Positions 15,897 to 25,274 of a DNA stretch of 64,000 bases are shown one piece after another. Source of the DNA: Pseudomonas hamedanensis (GTDB taxonomy: Bacteria > Pseudomonadota > Gammaproteobacteria > Pseudomonadales > Pseudomonadaceae); assembly GCF_014268595.2 (NCBI RefSeq), contig NZ_CP077091.1, forward strand, positions 3,250,001-3,314,000. The letters are read 5' to 3'. Within the stretch, counting starts at the first letter, position 1. Each line of letters starts with the position of its first letter. The notes under the pieces were generated by a model, which was not told the origin of the DNA, made no database searches, and worked only from the letters and a program-made list of their open reading frames with translations. Both the position numbers and the translations under genes were made by a program.

Positions 15897-16862
15897 ATGG
15901 ATCAGCTTCCCATCATCGACATCAGCCCGCTCTACACCACTGACGAAAGCGCCTGGCCTGCCGTGGCCGAGCAGATCGACCAAGCCTGTCGCGAGTGGGG
16001 CTTTTTCTATATCAAGGGTCATCCGATTTCTGCGCAGCGCATCGATGCCCTGCTCGATCATGCCGAGCGCTTTTTCGCCCTGCCCGCGGCAGAAAAACTC
16101 AAGATCGACATCACCCAGACCCGTCACCATCGCGGCTATGGCGCGATTGCCACCGAGCAACTGGACCCGGACAAACCCAGCGACCTGAAAGAAACCTTCG
16201 ACATGGGCCTGCACCTGCCGGCCGATCATCCCGAAGTGCTGGCGCAAAAGCCGTTGCGCGGGCCAAACCGCCATCCGGCGCAACCCGGCTGGGAAGCCCT
16301 GATGGAGGCGCATTACTGCGACATGCAGGCGCTCGCGCAAACCCTGCTGCGGGCGATGACGATTGCGCTAGGGATCGAGCGCGACTTCTTCGACACGCGC
16401 TTCGTTGAGCCGGTCAGCGTGCTGCGCATGATCCATTACCCGCCGCGTCACACCGCCAGTTCCGCCGAGCAGCAAGGCGCCGGCGCGCACACTGATTACG
16501 GTTGCATTACCCTGCTCTACCAGGACAGTGCGGGCGGTCTGCAAGTTAAGAACGTTCAGGATGAATGGATCGACGCGCCGCCGATTGACGGCACTTTCGT
16601 GGTCAATCTCGGTGACATGATGGCGCGCTGGAGCAATGACCGTTATCGCTCGACACCGCACCGGGTGATCAGCCCGCTCGGGGTTGATCGTTATTCAATG
16701 CCGTTCTTCGCCGAGCCGCACCCGGACACGCGCATCGAGTGCCTGCCCGGGTGCCAGGACGCCGCGCATCCGGCGAAATATCCGACCACCACGTGCGCAG
16801 AGTTCCTGCTGTCGCGCTTCGCCGATACCTACGCCTATCGCCGCGAGCAGGAAGCCGTGTGA
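15897..16862 (+). CDS. 2-oxoglutarate/Fe(II) oxygenase of the isopenicillin N synthase family
   Basis: 321 residues. An N-terminal DIOX_N domain (PIIDISPLYT, then REWGFFYIKGHPI) is followed by the double-stranded beta-helix core. The iron ligands are HTDYG (HxD) and the distal His in STPHRVISP; DRYSMPFF provides the Arg-x-Ser 2-oxoglutarate site. The substrate is unknown. P. aeruginosa PA0147 has the same position, just before adenine deaminase, and the gene sits between a nucleoside-binding protein and that deaminase, so a modified base or nucleoside is a reasonable guess. ATG 15897 follows a TCAAGGA ribosome site. Confidence 0.88.
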   Translation: MDQLPIIDISPLYTTDESAWPAVAEQIDQACREWGFFYIKGHPISAQRIDALLDHAERFFALPAAEKLKIDITQTRHHRGYGAIATEQLDPDKPSDLKETFDMGLHLPADHPEVLAQKPLRGPNRHPAQPGWEALMEAHYCDMQALAQTLLRAMTIALGIERDFFDTRFVEPVSVLRMIHYPPRHTASSAEQQGAGAHTDYGCITLLYQDSAGGLQVKNVQDEWIDAPPIDGTFVVNLGDMMARWSNDRYRSTPHRVISPLGVDRYSMPFFAEPHPDTRIECLPGCQDAAHPAKYPTTTCAEFLLSRFADTYAYRREQEAV

Positions 16863-16933
16863 TGGATCGTCTGGTCAGGTTTTGCCGATTATTTCGCCGC
16901 GCCTCTGTAGAATGCCGGCATTGCACCTGATGA

Positions 16934-17896
<963 letters not shown>

Positions 17897-17914
17897 ACAA
17901 CATCGCAGCACCAA

Positions 17915-18003
17915 TGTAGGAGTGAGCCTGCTCGCGATAGCGGTGTGTCAGTTGAAGAACTCATATCTGGCACACTGCTTTCGCGAGCAGGCTCACTCCT
18001 ACA
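17915..18003. repeat. REP inverted pair (TAGGAGTGAGCCTGCTCG family)
   Basis: Inverted TGTAGGAGTGAGCCTGCTCG halves, the right one slightly diverged (CACACTGCTTTCGCGAGC), between the convergent stops of the adenine deaminase and MFS genes. Confidence 0.85.
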
Positions 18004-18015
18004 TTTTGACTGTGT

Positions 18016-19398
18016 TCAGCCAGTGACTTCGGTTTCAGTCAGCTCTTCCAGGGTTTTCCCCCGAGTCTCCATCCCGAACAGCCACACCACCCCCGCGGCA
18101 ACCGCAAAGCACGCCGCACCCAGCGCGAATACCCCGCCCTGCCCGGTTATCGGGAACACCAGACCGGTCACCAACGGCCCAAGCAGCGAGCCGACACGCC
18201 CGATCGCCGAGGCAAAGCCCGAGCCGGTCGCCCGTGCTGACGTCGGGTACAACTCCGGCGTATAGGTGTAGAGCACCGCCCACATGCCGAACAGAAAGAA
18301 CTGCATCAACAGCCCGGTGCCGATCAGCAGTGCAACGTTGCCACCGAATACCGCGCTCTGACCGTAAAGAAACGCCATTACCCCGCCGCCAAGCAACGTG
18401 ACGATGCACACCGGTTTGCGCCCCCAGCGCTCGACCAGCCACGCCGCCATCAAGAACCCGGGAATCCCGCCGAGGGAAATCAGCACGGTGTAATACACCG
18501 ATTGAGTCACGGCGAAACCCGATTGCTGCAGCAGCGCACTGAGCCATGAGGTCAATCCGTAGAAACCGAGCAGGGCAAAAAACCACAGGCTCCAGATCAT
18601 CGTCGTGCGCTGGCGGTACTGTGGCGACCAGATCTGCTGAAGCGCCGAAAAGAAATTGCCCGGTGGCGTCACCGTGCGTGGCAGCCGCACCGGTTCAGGC
18701 AGCGTCGCACCGCCCAATGATGCACGGACGCGTTGCTCAATGCCGTTGAGTACCTGGTCCGCGTCCGTCTCGCGCCCGGCCTGTTCCAGCCAGCGCGGTG
18801 ACTCCGGGATGAAAAAGCGGATCACCAGCACAAACACCGCCGGCACTGCCAGGACCAGGAAGATGTCGCGCCAGCCGATCAGCGGCAGCAGAAAATACGA
18901 AAGTACCCCTGCGGCGACAAAACCGAGCGGCCAGAAACCATCCATCAGCGCGATGTAGCGCCCACGCCGCTGGGCCGGGATCAGTTCCGACAGCATCGAC
19001 TGGGCAATCGGAAACTCCATGCCCATGCCGATCCCCAGCAGGATGCGGAATAACGTCAGGGTCTCGACCGTTTGCGCGGTCGAACACAGGTAACTGGCCA
19101 CGCCCCACAACACGATGCTCCACTGGAACACCGGTTTGCGGCCGAAACGGTCGGCCAGCATCCCCGACAACGAGGCGCCCAGCACCATGCCGAAAAAGCT
19201 CGAACTGGCGAGCAACCCGGCCTCGGCGCTGCTCAGTCCGAATTCGGCTTTGATGGAACCGAGCAGGAACGTCATCATCGCCAGGTCCATGGAGTCGAAG
19301 AAAAACGCCAGGGCAATGATGATGAAAATGATTCGGTGATAACCGCTCAGTGGCAAGCGTTCCAGTCTTTCAGCTGCGCTGAAGCGTTGAGTGTCCAT
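18016..19398 (-). CDS. MFS transporter (metabolite:H+ symporter type)
   Basis: 460 residues with 12 predicted membrane segments. The MFS signature between segments 2 and 3 is LADRFGRKPVFQ, and the second-half equivalent is WLVERWGRKPVC. PESPRWL after segment 6 and the terminal PELYPTSARATGSG segment are typical of the sugar-porter/aromatic-acid-like carriers. A central cytoplasmic loop (about residues 205-245) is normal. Substrate unknown. The neighbouring ArsR-type gene, 125 bp upstream on the same strand, could regulate it. ATG start at 19398. Confidence 0.88.
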   Translation of the reverse strand: MDTQRFSAAERLERLPLSGYHRIIFIIIALAFFFDSMDLAMMTFLLGSIKAEFGLSSAEAGLLASSSFFGMVLGASLSGMLADRFGRKPVFQWSIVLWGVASYLCSTAQTVETLTLFRILLGIGMGMEFPIAQSMLSELIPAQRRGRYIALMDGFWPLGFVAAGVLSYFLLPLIGWRDIFLVLAVPAVFVLVIRFFIPESPRWLEQAGRETDADQVLNGIEQRVRASLGGATLPEPVRLPRTVTPPGNFFSALQQIWSPQYRQRTTMIWSLWFFALLGFYGLTSWLSALLQQSGFAVTQSVYYTVLISLGGIPGFLMAAWLVERWGRKPVCIVTLLGGGVMAFLYGQSAVFGGNVALLIGTGLLMQFFLFGMWAVLYTYTPELYPTSARATGSGFASAIGRVGSLLGPLVTGLVFPITGQGGVFALGAACFAVAAGVVWLFGMETRGKTLEELTETEVTG

Positions 19399-19523
19399 GC
19401 GGTGTCCCCCTCCGGAAAAATCCCCGGAACGAGTGTGCGCGATGGTGATTCAGAGGCCGTACTGAATGCGACCTGCCCGCAGCCGTGGACGACGCCGTCC
19501 CCGGCTTGACCAGCGCCAACGCT

Positions 19524-20258
19524 CTATAACGCCACTTCCAGCTCGGTTTCCCGGGCAAAGCGATGGATTTCCCGTTGCCCGGCGGCGGTCAGTTGCAGGG
19601 CGCGGGAATCGTTGGGCAAGGTCAGCCAGCCGGACTGCATGAACAGTTGCAACAACGCCGCACCGAGTGAGCCGCCCATGTGCGGACGGCGCTCGCTCCA
19701 GTCCGGGCACGCGCACGCCACCTGCACATTGCGATGGGCCAGGGCCTGGATGAATACGCCGCGTTTGGCCAACTGCGTGGAGCCCTTGTGCGTCACGACC
19801 ACCCGCTGTTCGAGCTGTTCGATCCAGCCGGCATCGAGCAGGCGCTGATACAGATCGGCCGCCAGTGTGCCGCCCAGATGGTCGTCGCAGAAACGCGCGC
19901 GCAACAGCGAAGACGGCGCCGCCTGGGGCTTGACCATCGCAGCGGTGCGTTTCAGCGCCGCCGGTATCTCGCGCGGGGCGCTGGCGATGGTGGCGCTGGC
20001 CAGTGCCTCGATTGCCGCGCCGACCTCCGGTGCCGCCAGGCGAAAGAAGCGTTTTCGACCGCGTATTTCGACTTTCAACAGACCGCCAGCGGACAGCCGC
20101 CCCAAGTGCGCACTGGCTGATGACGGCGAGAGCCCTGCCAGCAGCGCCAGCTCTTCGGTTTGCCGGGCCGAACCATCCATCAACGCCCACATCATTGCGC
20201 TGCGCTTGGGGTCGGCCAGCAACGTGGCGATCTGGCTGATGCAAGGTGCATGTTCCAT
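19524..20258 (-). CDS. ArsR-family winged-helix regulator
   Basis: 244 residues, longer than minimal ArsR proteins. The N-terminal winged helix (about residues 5-85: ISQIATLLADPKRSAMMWALMDGSARQTEELALLAG, then SSASAHLGRLSAGGLLKV) is followed by a C-terminal domain with cysteines (VACACPDWSERRPHMGG). That pattern recurs in a group of large ArsR-like regulators adjacent to MFS transporters. ATG 20258 has GGGAG upstream; a start 15 residues earlier lacks one. Ligand unknown; control of the adjacent MFS gene is inferred. Confidence 0.85.
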   Translation of the reverse strand: MEHAPCISQIATLLADPKRSAMMWALMDGSARQTEELALLAGLSPSSASAHLGRLSAGGLLKVEIRGRKRFFRLAAPEVGAAIEALASATIASAPREIPAALKRTAAMVKPQAAPSSLLRARFCDDHLGGTLAADLYQRLLDAGWIEQLEQRVVVTHKGSTQLAKRGVFIQALAHRNVQVACACPDWSERRPHMGGSLGAALLQLFMQSGWLTLPNDSRALQLTAAGQREIHRFARETELEVAL

Positions 20259-20575
20259 GTGTTCACTCCCTGTTGAATCGTATCGTCTACCGCTCGAAGA
20301 CATCTTGGCCGGTAATCAGTCAGCGGCCAAGACGCGGAAATCGCCATAGGCCGTGGCAAGGCAGGCCGCTGACGCAACCTGCTCCGGCACAGAACCCGCA
20401 GCAGGTGCGCAACCGTCACTTGAGTCCTGGCGATGCAGTGCGAGGGCATCCGGGACGGGGTGTCGGTGCTGGTATGAGGCGGGCGCTAGTATAAGCGGGT
20501 TAGGCGCCGAGTCCTGCGCCGGGGCCTGCGCACTTGGTGATTGTTCCTGACAGAAATTTCTCTATTTACCTGCGA
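20259..20575. other. 317-bp region upstream of the ArsR gene
   Basis: No gene seen. It contains a 10-bp perfect inverted repeat (20319-20373) and should hold the promoter of the ArsR gene. The part next to the LysR stop (20480-20575) shows no clear terminator. Confidence 0.5.
20319..20373. promoter_or_regulatory. Inverted repeat upstream of the ArsR gene
   Basis: GTCAGCGGCC (20319-20328) and GGCCGCTGAC (20364-20373) are perfect inverted copies 35 nt apart, 60 bp upstream of the ArsR start. A candidate operator pair or leader hairpin. Confidence 0.4.
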
Positions 20576-21505
20576 CTAATGATCAAGTTTCAGGAAAGCG
20601 GGAAATTGACTACTCAGTTCAGCGCATCGGCTGGCGAGCATCTCGCGCAAAAGGTTCACCGGCTTACTCAATTGTGCGCGATGGGCGCACAGCAGATTCA
20701 GCGGTGCGCGCTCACACAGCAGCTCCGGCATCAGTACTTTGAGGCGCCCGGCCAGCACGTCGGCGCCCACATCGAGCCAGGATTTATAGGCGATCCCGGC
20801 CCCGGCCAGCGCCCACAACCGCACGACATCGGCGTCATCGCTGAAGCGGTCGCCACTGACGGTCAGACTGACTTCGCGTTTGCCATCATGGAAACTCCAG
20901 TGGTCATGAACGCGGCTGCCGAGCATGTACAGCAGGCAGTTGTGCTGGGCCAGTTGCTCGAGCTGGCGGGGTTCGCCATGCCGCGCCAGATACGCCGGCG
21001 AAGCACACAGCACCCGGCGGTTGTGTGCGGCGATGGGCAAGGCCACCAGCGTGGAGTCTTCCGGCTCGCCATAGCGCAAGGCGATGTCCACCGGTTGGCG
21101 AAACAGGTCGGCGATACGGTCGCCCAGTAACAGGCGCACCGTCAGTTTCGGATGCTCGCGCTGAAATTCATCGAGCCAGGGCAACAGCAGGTTGCGCCCG
21201 AAATCCGAGGGTGCCGACAATTGCAGAACCCCGCTGACCTGATCCTGCCCGCTGGCCAGCCAGCGCCGGCCCTCATCGAGATTGCCCAACGCCGCCCGCG
21301 CGTATTCGAGAAAGCCCTCGCCCTCGGCAGTCAGGCGCAGGCTGCGGGTCGAGCGCGCCAGCAACCGCGCGCCGAGCTGCTGTTCGATCCGTTTCAACGC
21401 TGCGCTGGCCACGGCGGCGGACATGTCCATCACCCGCGCCGCCGCCGACAGGCTACCGAGATCCGCCGCCCGGACAAACAACTGCAAATCATCGAAACGC
21501 AGCAT
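20576..21505 (-). CDS. LysR-family regulator
   Basis: 309 residues. The helix-turn-helix lies at about residues 16-60 (DLGSLSAAARVMDMSAAVASAALKRIEQQLGARLL), then a CrgA-like effector domain (SAPSDFGRNLLLPWLDEFQREHP). It diverges from a quinone-oxidoreductase-like gene across 165 bp, the usual arrangement in which such LysR proteins control a neighbouring reductase in response to electrophiles or quinones. The inducer is not visible. ATG at 21505. Confidence 0.9.
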   Translation of the reverse strand: MLRFDDLQLFVRAADLGSLSAAARVMDMSAAVASAALKRIEQQLGARLLARSTRSLRLTAEGEGFLEYARAALGNLDEGRRWLASGQDQVSGVLQLSAPSDFGRNLLLPWLDEFQREHPKLTVRLLLGDRIADLFRQPVDIALRYGEPEDSTLVALPIAAHNRRVLCASPAYLARHGEPRQLEQLAQHNCLLYMLGSRVHDHWSFHDGKREVSLTVSGDRFSDDADVVRLWALAGAGIAYKSWLDVGADVLAGRLKVLMPELLCERAPLNLLCAHRAQLSKPVNLLREMLASRCAELSSQFPAFLKLDH

Positions 21506-21534
21506 CCTCAGCCTCGATTATCAAAAAAATATTG

Positions 21535-21550
21535 AAAGAGACTGCTCTTT
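21535..21550. promoter_or_regulatory. Dyad in the LysR/alcohol dehydrogenase divergent region
   Basis: AAAGAG, ACTG, CTCTTT: a perfect 6-bp dyad 30 bp upstream of the LysR start. It is a candidate LysR binding site but does not contain an exact T-N11-A core. Confidence 0.35.
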
Positions 21551-21670
21551 TAGCCGGTTTTATCCCGCAGAGAAATAGCCAATGATGGCCTCATCGAATT
21601 CCACCGCTGTCCTGGTCAAGTGCCACGGCGCGATTGTCTGATTTGTTCTATTACCTGTACGGAGCCACCC

Positions 21671-22684
21671 ATGAAAGCCATCGCCTATTACGCCTCGCTG
21701 CCCATCAGCGACACCAACGCCCTGCAAGACATCGAACTGCCAGAACCCGTCGCCGGCCCGCGCGACCTGCTGGTGGAAGTCAAAGCCATCTCGGTCAATC
21801 CGGTCGATACCAAAGTGCGGCAGAACGTGGCCCCGGAGAACGGCGCAGCGAAAGTGCTGGGCTGGGACGTTGCCGGTGTGGTCAAGGCCGTGGGCAGCGA
21901 TGTCACCTTGTTCAAGGCCGGCGACAAGGTGTTCTATGCCGGGTCGATTGCCCGGGCCGGTAGCAACAGCGAATTGCACGTTGTCGATGAACGCATCGTC
22001 GGCCATATGCCCAAGTCCCTCGGTTTTGCCGACGCCGCCGCCCTGCCACTGACCGCCATCACCGCGTGGGAGCTGCTCTTTGAGCGTCTGCACATTCGTG
22101 AGGGCAACACCGATGAAAACCAGCGCCTGCTGATTGTCGGCGCAGCGGGCGGGGTGGGCTCGATTCTTACCCAATTGGCCAGGCAGTTAACGGGGCTGAA
22201 GGTGATCGGCACGGCCTCCCGCGAGCAGACTCGTGACTGGGTCAGCAAACTGGGCGCCGACCTGGTCATCGATCACAGCCAGCCGCTGAGCGAAGAACTG
22301 AAACGCGCCGGCATCGACAGCGTGACCCACGTCGCCAGCCTGACCCAGACCGATCAGCATCTGCCGCAACTGGTCGAAGCCCTGGCGCCGCAAGGCAAAC
22401 TGGCGCTGATCGACGATCCGAAGTCGTTCGACATCAGCCTGCTCAAGCGCAAGAGCCTGTCGCTGCACTGGGAGTTCATGTACACCCGCTCGCTGTTCGA
22501 AACGCCGGACATGATCGAACAGCACAAGCTGCTCAACCGCGTCGCCGAGCTGATCGATGCCGGCACTTTGAAGACCACCGTGGGCGAGCACTTCGGCACG
22601 ATCAATGCGGCCAACCTGCGTCGCGCCCACGAACTGCTGGAAAGCGGCAAGGCCAAGGGGAAAATTGTTTTAGAAGGTTTCTGA
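21671..22684 (+). CDS. Zinc-type/quinone oxidoreductase-like alcohol dehydrogenase
   Basis: 337 residues, MDR superfamily. An N-terminal GroES-like domain (MKAIAYYASLPISDTNAL, then GWDVAGVVKAVGSDVTLFKAGDKVFY) and a Rossmann domain with the NADPH motif LIVGAAGGVGSILTQLA are present. The structural-zinc cysteine cluster of classical ADHs is absent, which fits the zinc-independent ZADH1/QOR-like group despite the usual 'zinc-binding' label. It probably reduces quinones or enones with NADPH. The divergent LysR gene is the likely regulator. ATG 21671 has GGAG upstream; a terminator follows the stop. Confidence 0.9.
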   Translation: MKAIAYYASLPISDTNALQDIELPEPVAGPRDLLVEVKAISVNPVDTKVRQNVAPENGAAKVLGWDVAGVVKAVGSDVTLFKAGDKVFYAGSIARAGSNSELHVVDERIVGHMPKSLGFADAAALPLTAITAWELLFERLHIREGNTDENQRLLIVGAAGGVGSILTQLARQLTGLKVIGTASREQTRDWVSKLGADLVIDHSQPLSEELKRAGIDSVTHVASLTQTDQHLPQLVEALAPQGKLALIDDPKSFDISLLKRKSLSLHWEFMYTRSLFETPDMIEQHKLLNRVAELIDAGTLKTTVGEHFGTINAANLRRAHELLESGKAKGKIVLEGF

Positions 22685-22691
22685 AAACATC

Positions 22692-22736
22692 AAACCTCGC
22701 AGTCGCTGCTCTGCCAGAGCGGCTGCGAGGTTTTTT
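22692..22736 (+). terminator. Intrinsic terminator after the oxidoreductase gene
   Basis: AACCTCGCAG (22693-22702) pairs with CTGCGAGGTT (22723-22732), with further GC pairing inside, and the stem runs into six T residues. It starts 8 nt after the stop codon. Confidence 0.9.
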
Positions 22737-22835
22737 GCCGTCAGTCAGTTGCCTGACCCTTGTCACAATTGCGCGCGTATTGGGGTCTACAATCGAAGCC
22801 TCTGCGATACATCTTTTACGCAAGGGAGGTCAGCA

Positions 22836-23009
22836 ATGAAGATCCTGATAAAAGAAGTGGCAAAGTCTCAATGGCAGGTTCGCCTGGACCAGCACGTCGT
22901 GACCTTTCGCAGTGAAGCCGAGGCTTTGGCCTTCACTCGCACCCTCGAAGCGCGACTCTGCGCGCCCCATCGAATCCCCGAACACAGCCAGCAGCGCGCT
23001 GCTGGCTGA
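22836..23009 (+). CDS. Small hypothetical protein (57 aa)
   Basis: 57 residues: MKILIKEVAKSQWQVRLDQ, then VVTFRSEAEALAFTRTLEAR. A strong GGGAGGT ribosome site sits 8 nt before the ATG, and a TACAAT hexamer lies about 45 bp upstream, which support a real gene. The W-x-V-R-x-D pattern with a helical EAEALAF segment is reminiscent of small DUF2188-like proteins, but I would not assign it. It ends only 6 bp from the convergent MFS stop. Confidence 0.7.
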   Translation: MKILIKEVAKSQWQVRLDQHVVTFRSEAEALAFTRTLEARLCAPHRIPEHSQQRAAG

Positions 23010-23014
23010 AGCGT

Positions 23015-24211
23015 TCAACCTTGGGCCTGTGCCAGTGCCCGGGCATTTTGCAGACGTCGAGTGAGCAGCGCGACGCTCACTACCAGCAAACCGCACAGGC
23101 TGATGACCATGGCCATCGGCACCGCGCTGCCGTCGTGCAACACCCCCACCAATGCTGCTGCACCGGCGGCGATGCTGAATTGCAGGCAACCGAGCATCGC
23201 CGACGCGCTGCCGGCGCGCGCGCCCTGGCCGTTCATCGCGCACGCCGAGGCGTTGGGGATGATGCAGCCGAGGCTGGCAATGCAGATGAACAACGGAATC
23301 AGCAACGGCCACAAGGCATCAGGATGCATCGCGCTGACCGCCAGCAACGTCAGCCCCGCAAGGAAATACACCCACACTGCACGCACCAGCAAAAACGCCG
23401 GGCCACGTCTGGCCAGCAGGCGTGCGTTAACCTGCGCGACCAGGATGAAACCTGCTGCGTTGGTGCCGAACAGCCAGCCGAAATGCTCGGCCGGAACGCC
23501 GTACAGCTTGATGAAGACAAACGGTGAACCGGCGATGTAGGCAAACATCCCGGCGATGGCTATCCCGCCGGTCAGCGCGTGGCCCAGATAAACCGAATCC
23601 TTGACCAGTCGCGTGTACTGGCGAAGCGCACCGGACAAGGGCTGGCGCGGCATGTGCGCCGGCATGCTTTCCGGCAGACCGAGCGCTACCGCCAGCCCCG
23701 CCAGCGCACTGAACCCGGTCAAGACCAGAAAGATCGACTGCCAGCCCGTGGTGTTGACCAACAGGCCGCCAAGCATCGGCGCCAGAATCGGTGCCAGGCC
23801 CATCACCAGCATCAGCTGCGAAAAGACCTTGGCCGAGCCCACCGCATCGCACTTGTCACTGACCACGGCCCGGGAGATCACCATGCCTGCGCAGCCGCCC
23901 AGTGCCTGGACGAAACGCGCGCCGATCAGCCATTCGAGATTGGGCGCGTAGGCGCAGGCCAGCGACGCCAGGGTGAACAGGCCGACGCCGCTGAGCAGCG
24001 GAATGCGCCGACCGAACCGGTCTGCGATCGGACCGTAGGCCAGTTGACCCAGCGACAGGCCAAGGAAATACGCCGCCAGCGTCAGCTGAACATGCTGTTC
24101 ATCGGTGCCGAACGCCACCGCCATGGCCGGAAACGCGGGTAAATAGAAGTCGATCGCCAAGGGACCGAAGGCGCTCAAGGCGCCGAGTATCAGAATCGTA
24201 CGGAAGTTCAT
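23015..24211 (-). CDS. Bcr/CflA-family multidrug efflux MFS transporter
   Basis: 398 residues with 12 membrane segments. The Bcr/CflA hallmarks are FGPLAIDFYLPAFPAMA at the first segment, QLAYGPIADRFGRR in loop 2-3 and the motif-C-like LAPILAPMLGGLL in segment 5. The family exports antibiotics such as bicyclomycin, chloramphenicol and sulfonamides by proton exchange. No adjacent regulator. ATG at 24211. Confidence 0.92.
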   Translation of the reverse strand: MNFRTILILGALSAFGPLAIDFYLPAFPAMAVAFGTDEQHVQLTLAAYFLGLSLGQLAYGPIADRFGRRIPLLSGVGLFTLASLACAYAPNLEWLIGARFVQALGGCAGMVISRAVVSDKCDAVGSAKVFSQLMLVMGLAPILAPMLGGLLVNTTGWQSIFLVLTGFSALAGLAVALGLPESMPAHMPRQPLSGALRQYTRLVKDSVYLGHALTGGIAIAGMFAYIAGSPFVFIKLYGVPAEHFGWLFGTNAAGFILVAQVNARLLARRGPAFLLVRAVWVYFLAGLTLLAVSAMHPDALWPLLIPLFICIASLGCIIPNASACAMNGQGARAGSASAMLGCLQFSIAAGAAALVGVLHDGSAVPMAMVISLCGLLVVSVALLTRRLQNARALAQAQG

Positions 24212-24311
24212 CAGGCATCCAGATGGGCAAGTCGCAGCCCGACAGTCTAGCTGCGCCCGGACGCCTTGAACATTCCGATAGCTCGCTAACGATCAAAAAG
24301 CACAGCTCACC

Positions 24312-24341
24312 TGTGGCAAGGGAGCTTGCTCCCTCACCACA
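24312..24341. repeat. Single REP hairpin downstream of copZ
   Basis: GGGAGCTTGCTCCC flanked by TGTGGCAA and TCACCACA forms one compact hairpin 15 bp after the copZ stop, well placed to end or protect the copZ transcript. Confidence 0.7.
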
Positions 24342-24355
24342 GGGTTTGATCGATA

Positions 24356-24553
24356 TCAGGCGAGTTTGACCTCATACCCTTCTTCGCGAATCGCTTCGAT
24401 GACCTGATCGGCACTGAGCGCACTTTCGACGCCAACCTCTTTTGCTGACAGATCGACGCGCACGCTGGCCGTCGGATCCATCGCCTGCACGGCATCGGTA
24501 ATGGCTCTGACGCAGTGGCCGCAGGACATGCCTTGAACGTTGAACACTTGCAT
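24356..24553 (-). CDS. copZ: Copper chaperone CopZ (heavy-metal-associated domain protein)
   Basis: 65 residues forming one HMA domain. The Cu(I) site is GMSCGHC (Cys11 and Cys14). It would buffer cytoplasmic Cu(I) and pass it to the CopA ATPase encoded 0.7 kb away. A CueR-type promoter lies directly upstream (24584-24614). AAGGAGTCC ribosome site before the ATG. Confidence 0.93.
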   Translation of the reverse strand: MQVFNVQGMSCGHCVRAITDAVQAMDPTASVRVDLSAKEVGVESALSADQVIEAIREEGYEVKLA

Positions 24554-24583
24554 GGAAGGACTCCTTTGAGTGAGGTTGCCGGC

Positions 24584-24614
24584 AGTGTCGAGCTTGCCAC
24601 GATGGCAAGGTCAA
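24584..24614 (-). promoter_or_regulatory. CueR-type promoter of copZ
   Basis: Read on the minus strand: -35 TTGACC, then the dyad CTTGCC/GGCAAG, and GACACT as -10, with the 19-bp spacing typical of MerR-family promoters. It shares the TTGACCTTGCC core with the copA promoter in this window. Confidence 0.8.
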
Positions 24615-24701
24615 GTTCTGCGCGAAACTGCCGGGCTGGCAATCGGCGCCGCGCTCGGCCAAGCTGCGTACATCAATGACTCGAATTCAGGAGATTCAGC
24701 C

Positions 24702-25085
24702 ATGCGCTGGTCAGCTTTGAGCCTGTTTGGCTTGCTCAGCCTTTTCGCCGCCGTCCCCCAGGTGCAAGCCGCCGGTGAGGATTACGCGGTGCTGATCATT
24801 TCCCGCGAGCGCCTGGAAGTGGCGACGTCGTGCGAAATCGGCGTGTACATTCAGGACCAGCTCTCGGCACGCCTGTTTCAGGAGCAGAGCACCTCGTTCA
24901 ACTTGCCGCCGGGCAAGGTTTCGCTGCGCTTGAAACTGTTGCCGGGCCAGGCACCGGGGTGCAATCCGGGAATGCTGGCGCCGGGCTCGCAGGAAGTCGT
25001 ACTGCATGCCGGTGATGTACTGAAGTACCGGTTGGCGATGAATGCTGAAGGTGTTTACCTGAAACGAGCCGATCTCGGTTATTGA
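24702..25085 (+). CDS. Secreted hypothetical protein between copZ and copA
   Basis: 127 residues. A signal peptide (MRWSALSLFGLLSLFAAVPQVQA, cleaved before AGEDYAV) precedes a small beta-rich domain with two cysteines (ATSCEIG and APGCNPG), probably a disulfide. I do not recognise a family. ATG 24702 has CAGGAG upstream. It diverges from copZ and could share regulatory DNA with it, but the CueR promoter found there points toward copZ; a copper role is only a positional suggestion. Confidence 0.75.
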   Translation: MRWSALSLFGLLSLFAAVPQVQAAGEDYAVLIISRERLEVATSCEIGVYIQDQLSARLFQEQSTSFNLPPGKVSLRLKLLPGQAPGCNPGMLAPGSQEVVLHAGDVLKYRLAMNAEGVYLKRADLGY

Positions 25086-25091
25086 GGTTCA

Positions 25092-25197
25092 GATCGTTCC
25101 CACGCTCTGCGTGGGAATGCCTCCTGTGACGCTCCGCGTCACGCTCGGGATGCGGAGCGTCCATGGCTGCATTCCCACGCGGAGCGTGGGAACGATC
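25092..25197. repeat. REP cluster (GATCGTTCCCACGC family)
   Basis: GATCGTTCCCACGC at the left and GCGTGGGAACGATC at the right are perfect inverted ends. Inner palindromes around GACGCTCCGCGTC lie between. Located between the hypothetical gene and the copA promoter. Confidence 0.85.
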
Positions 25198-25214
25198 AGA
25201 CCGAAAATTGGCGC

Positions 25215-25245
25215 TTGACCTTGCCCGCGTGGCAAGGTTGATCCT
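25215..25245 (+). promoter_or_regulatory. CueR-type promoter of copA
   Basis: -35 TTGACC (25215-25220), a perfect 8-bp dyad ACCTTGCC/GGCAAGGT (25218-25225 and 25231-25238), and GATCCT (25240-25245) as a weak -10 after a 19-bp spacer. This matches the CueR operator pattern known for Cu(I)-ATPase genes. Confidence 0.85.
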
Positions 25246-25274
25246 GTAGGCAACTTCTACAGGGAGCGTGACCG

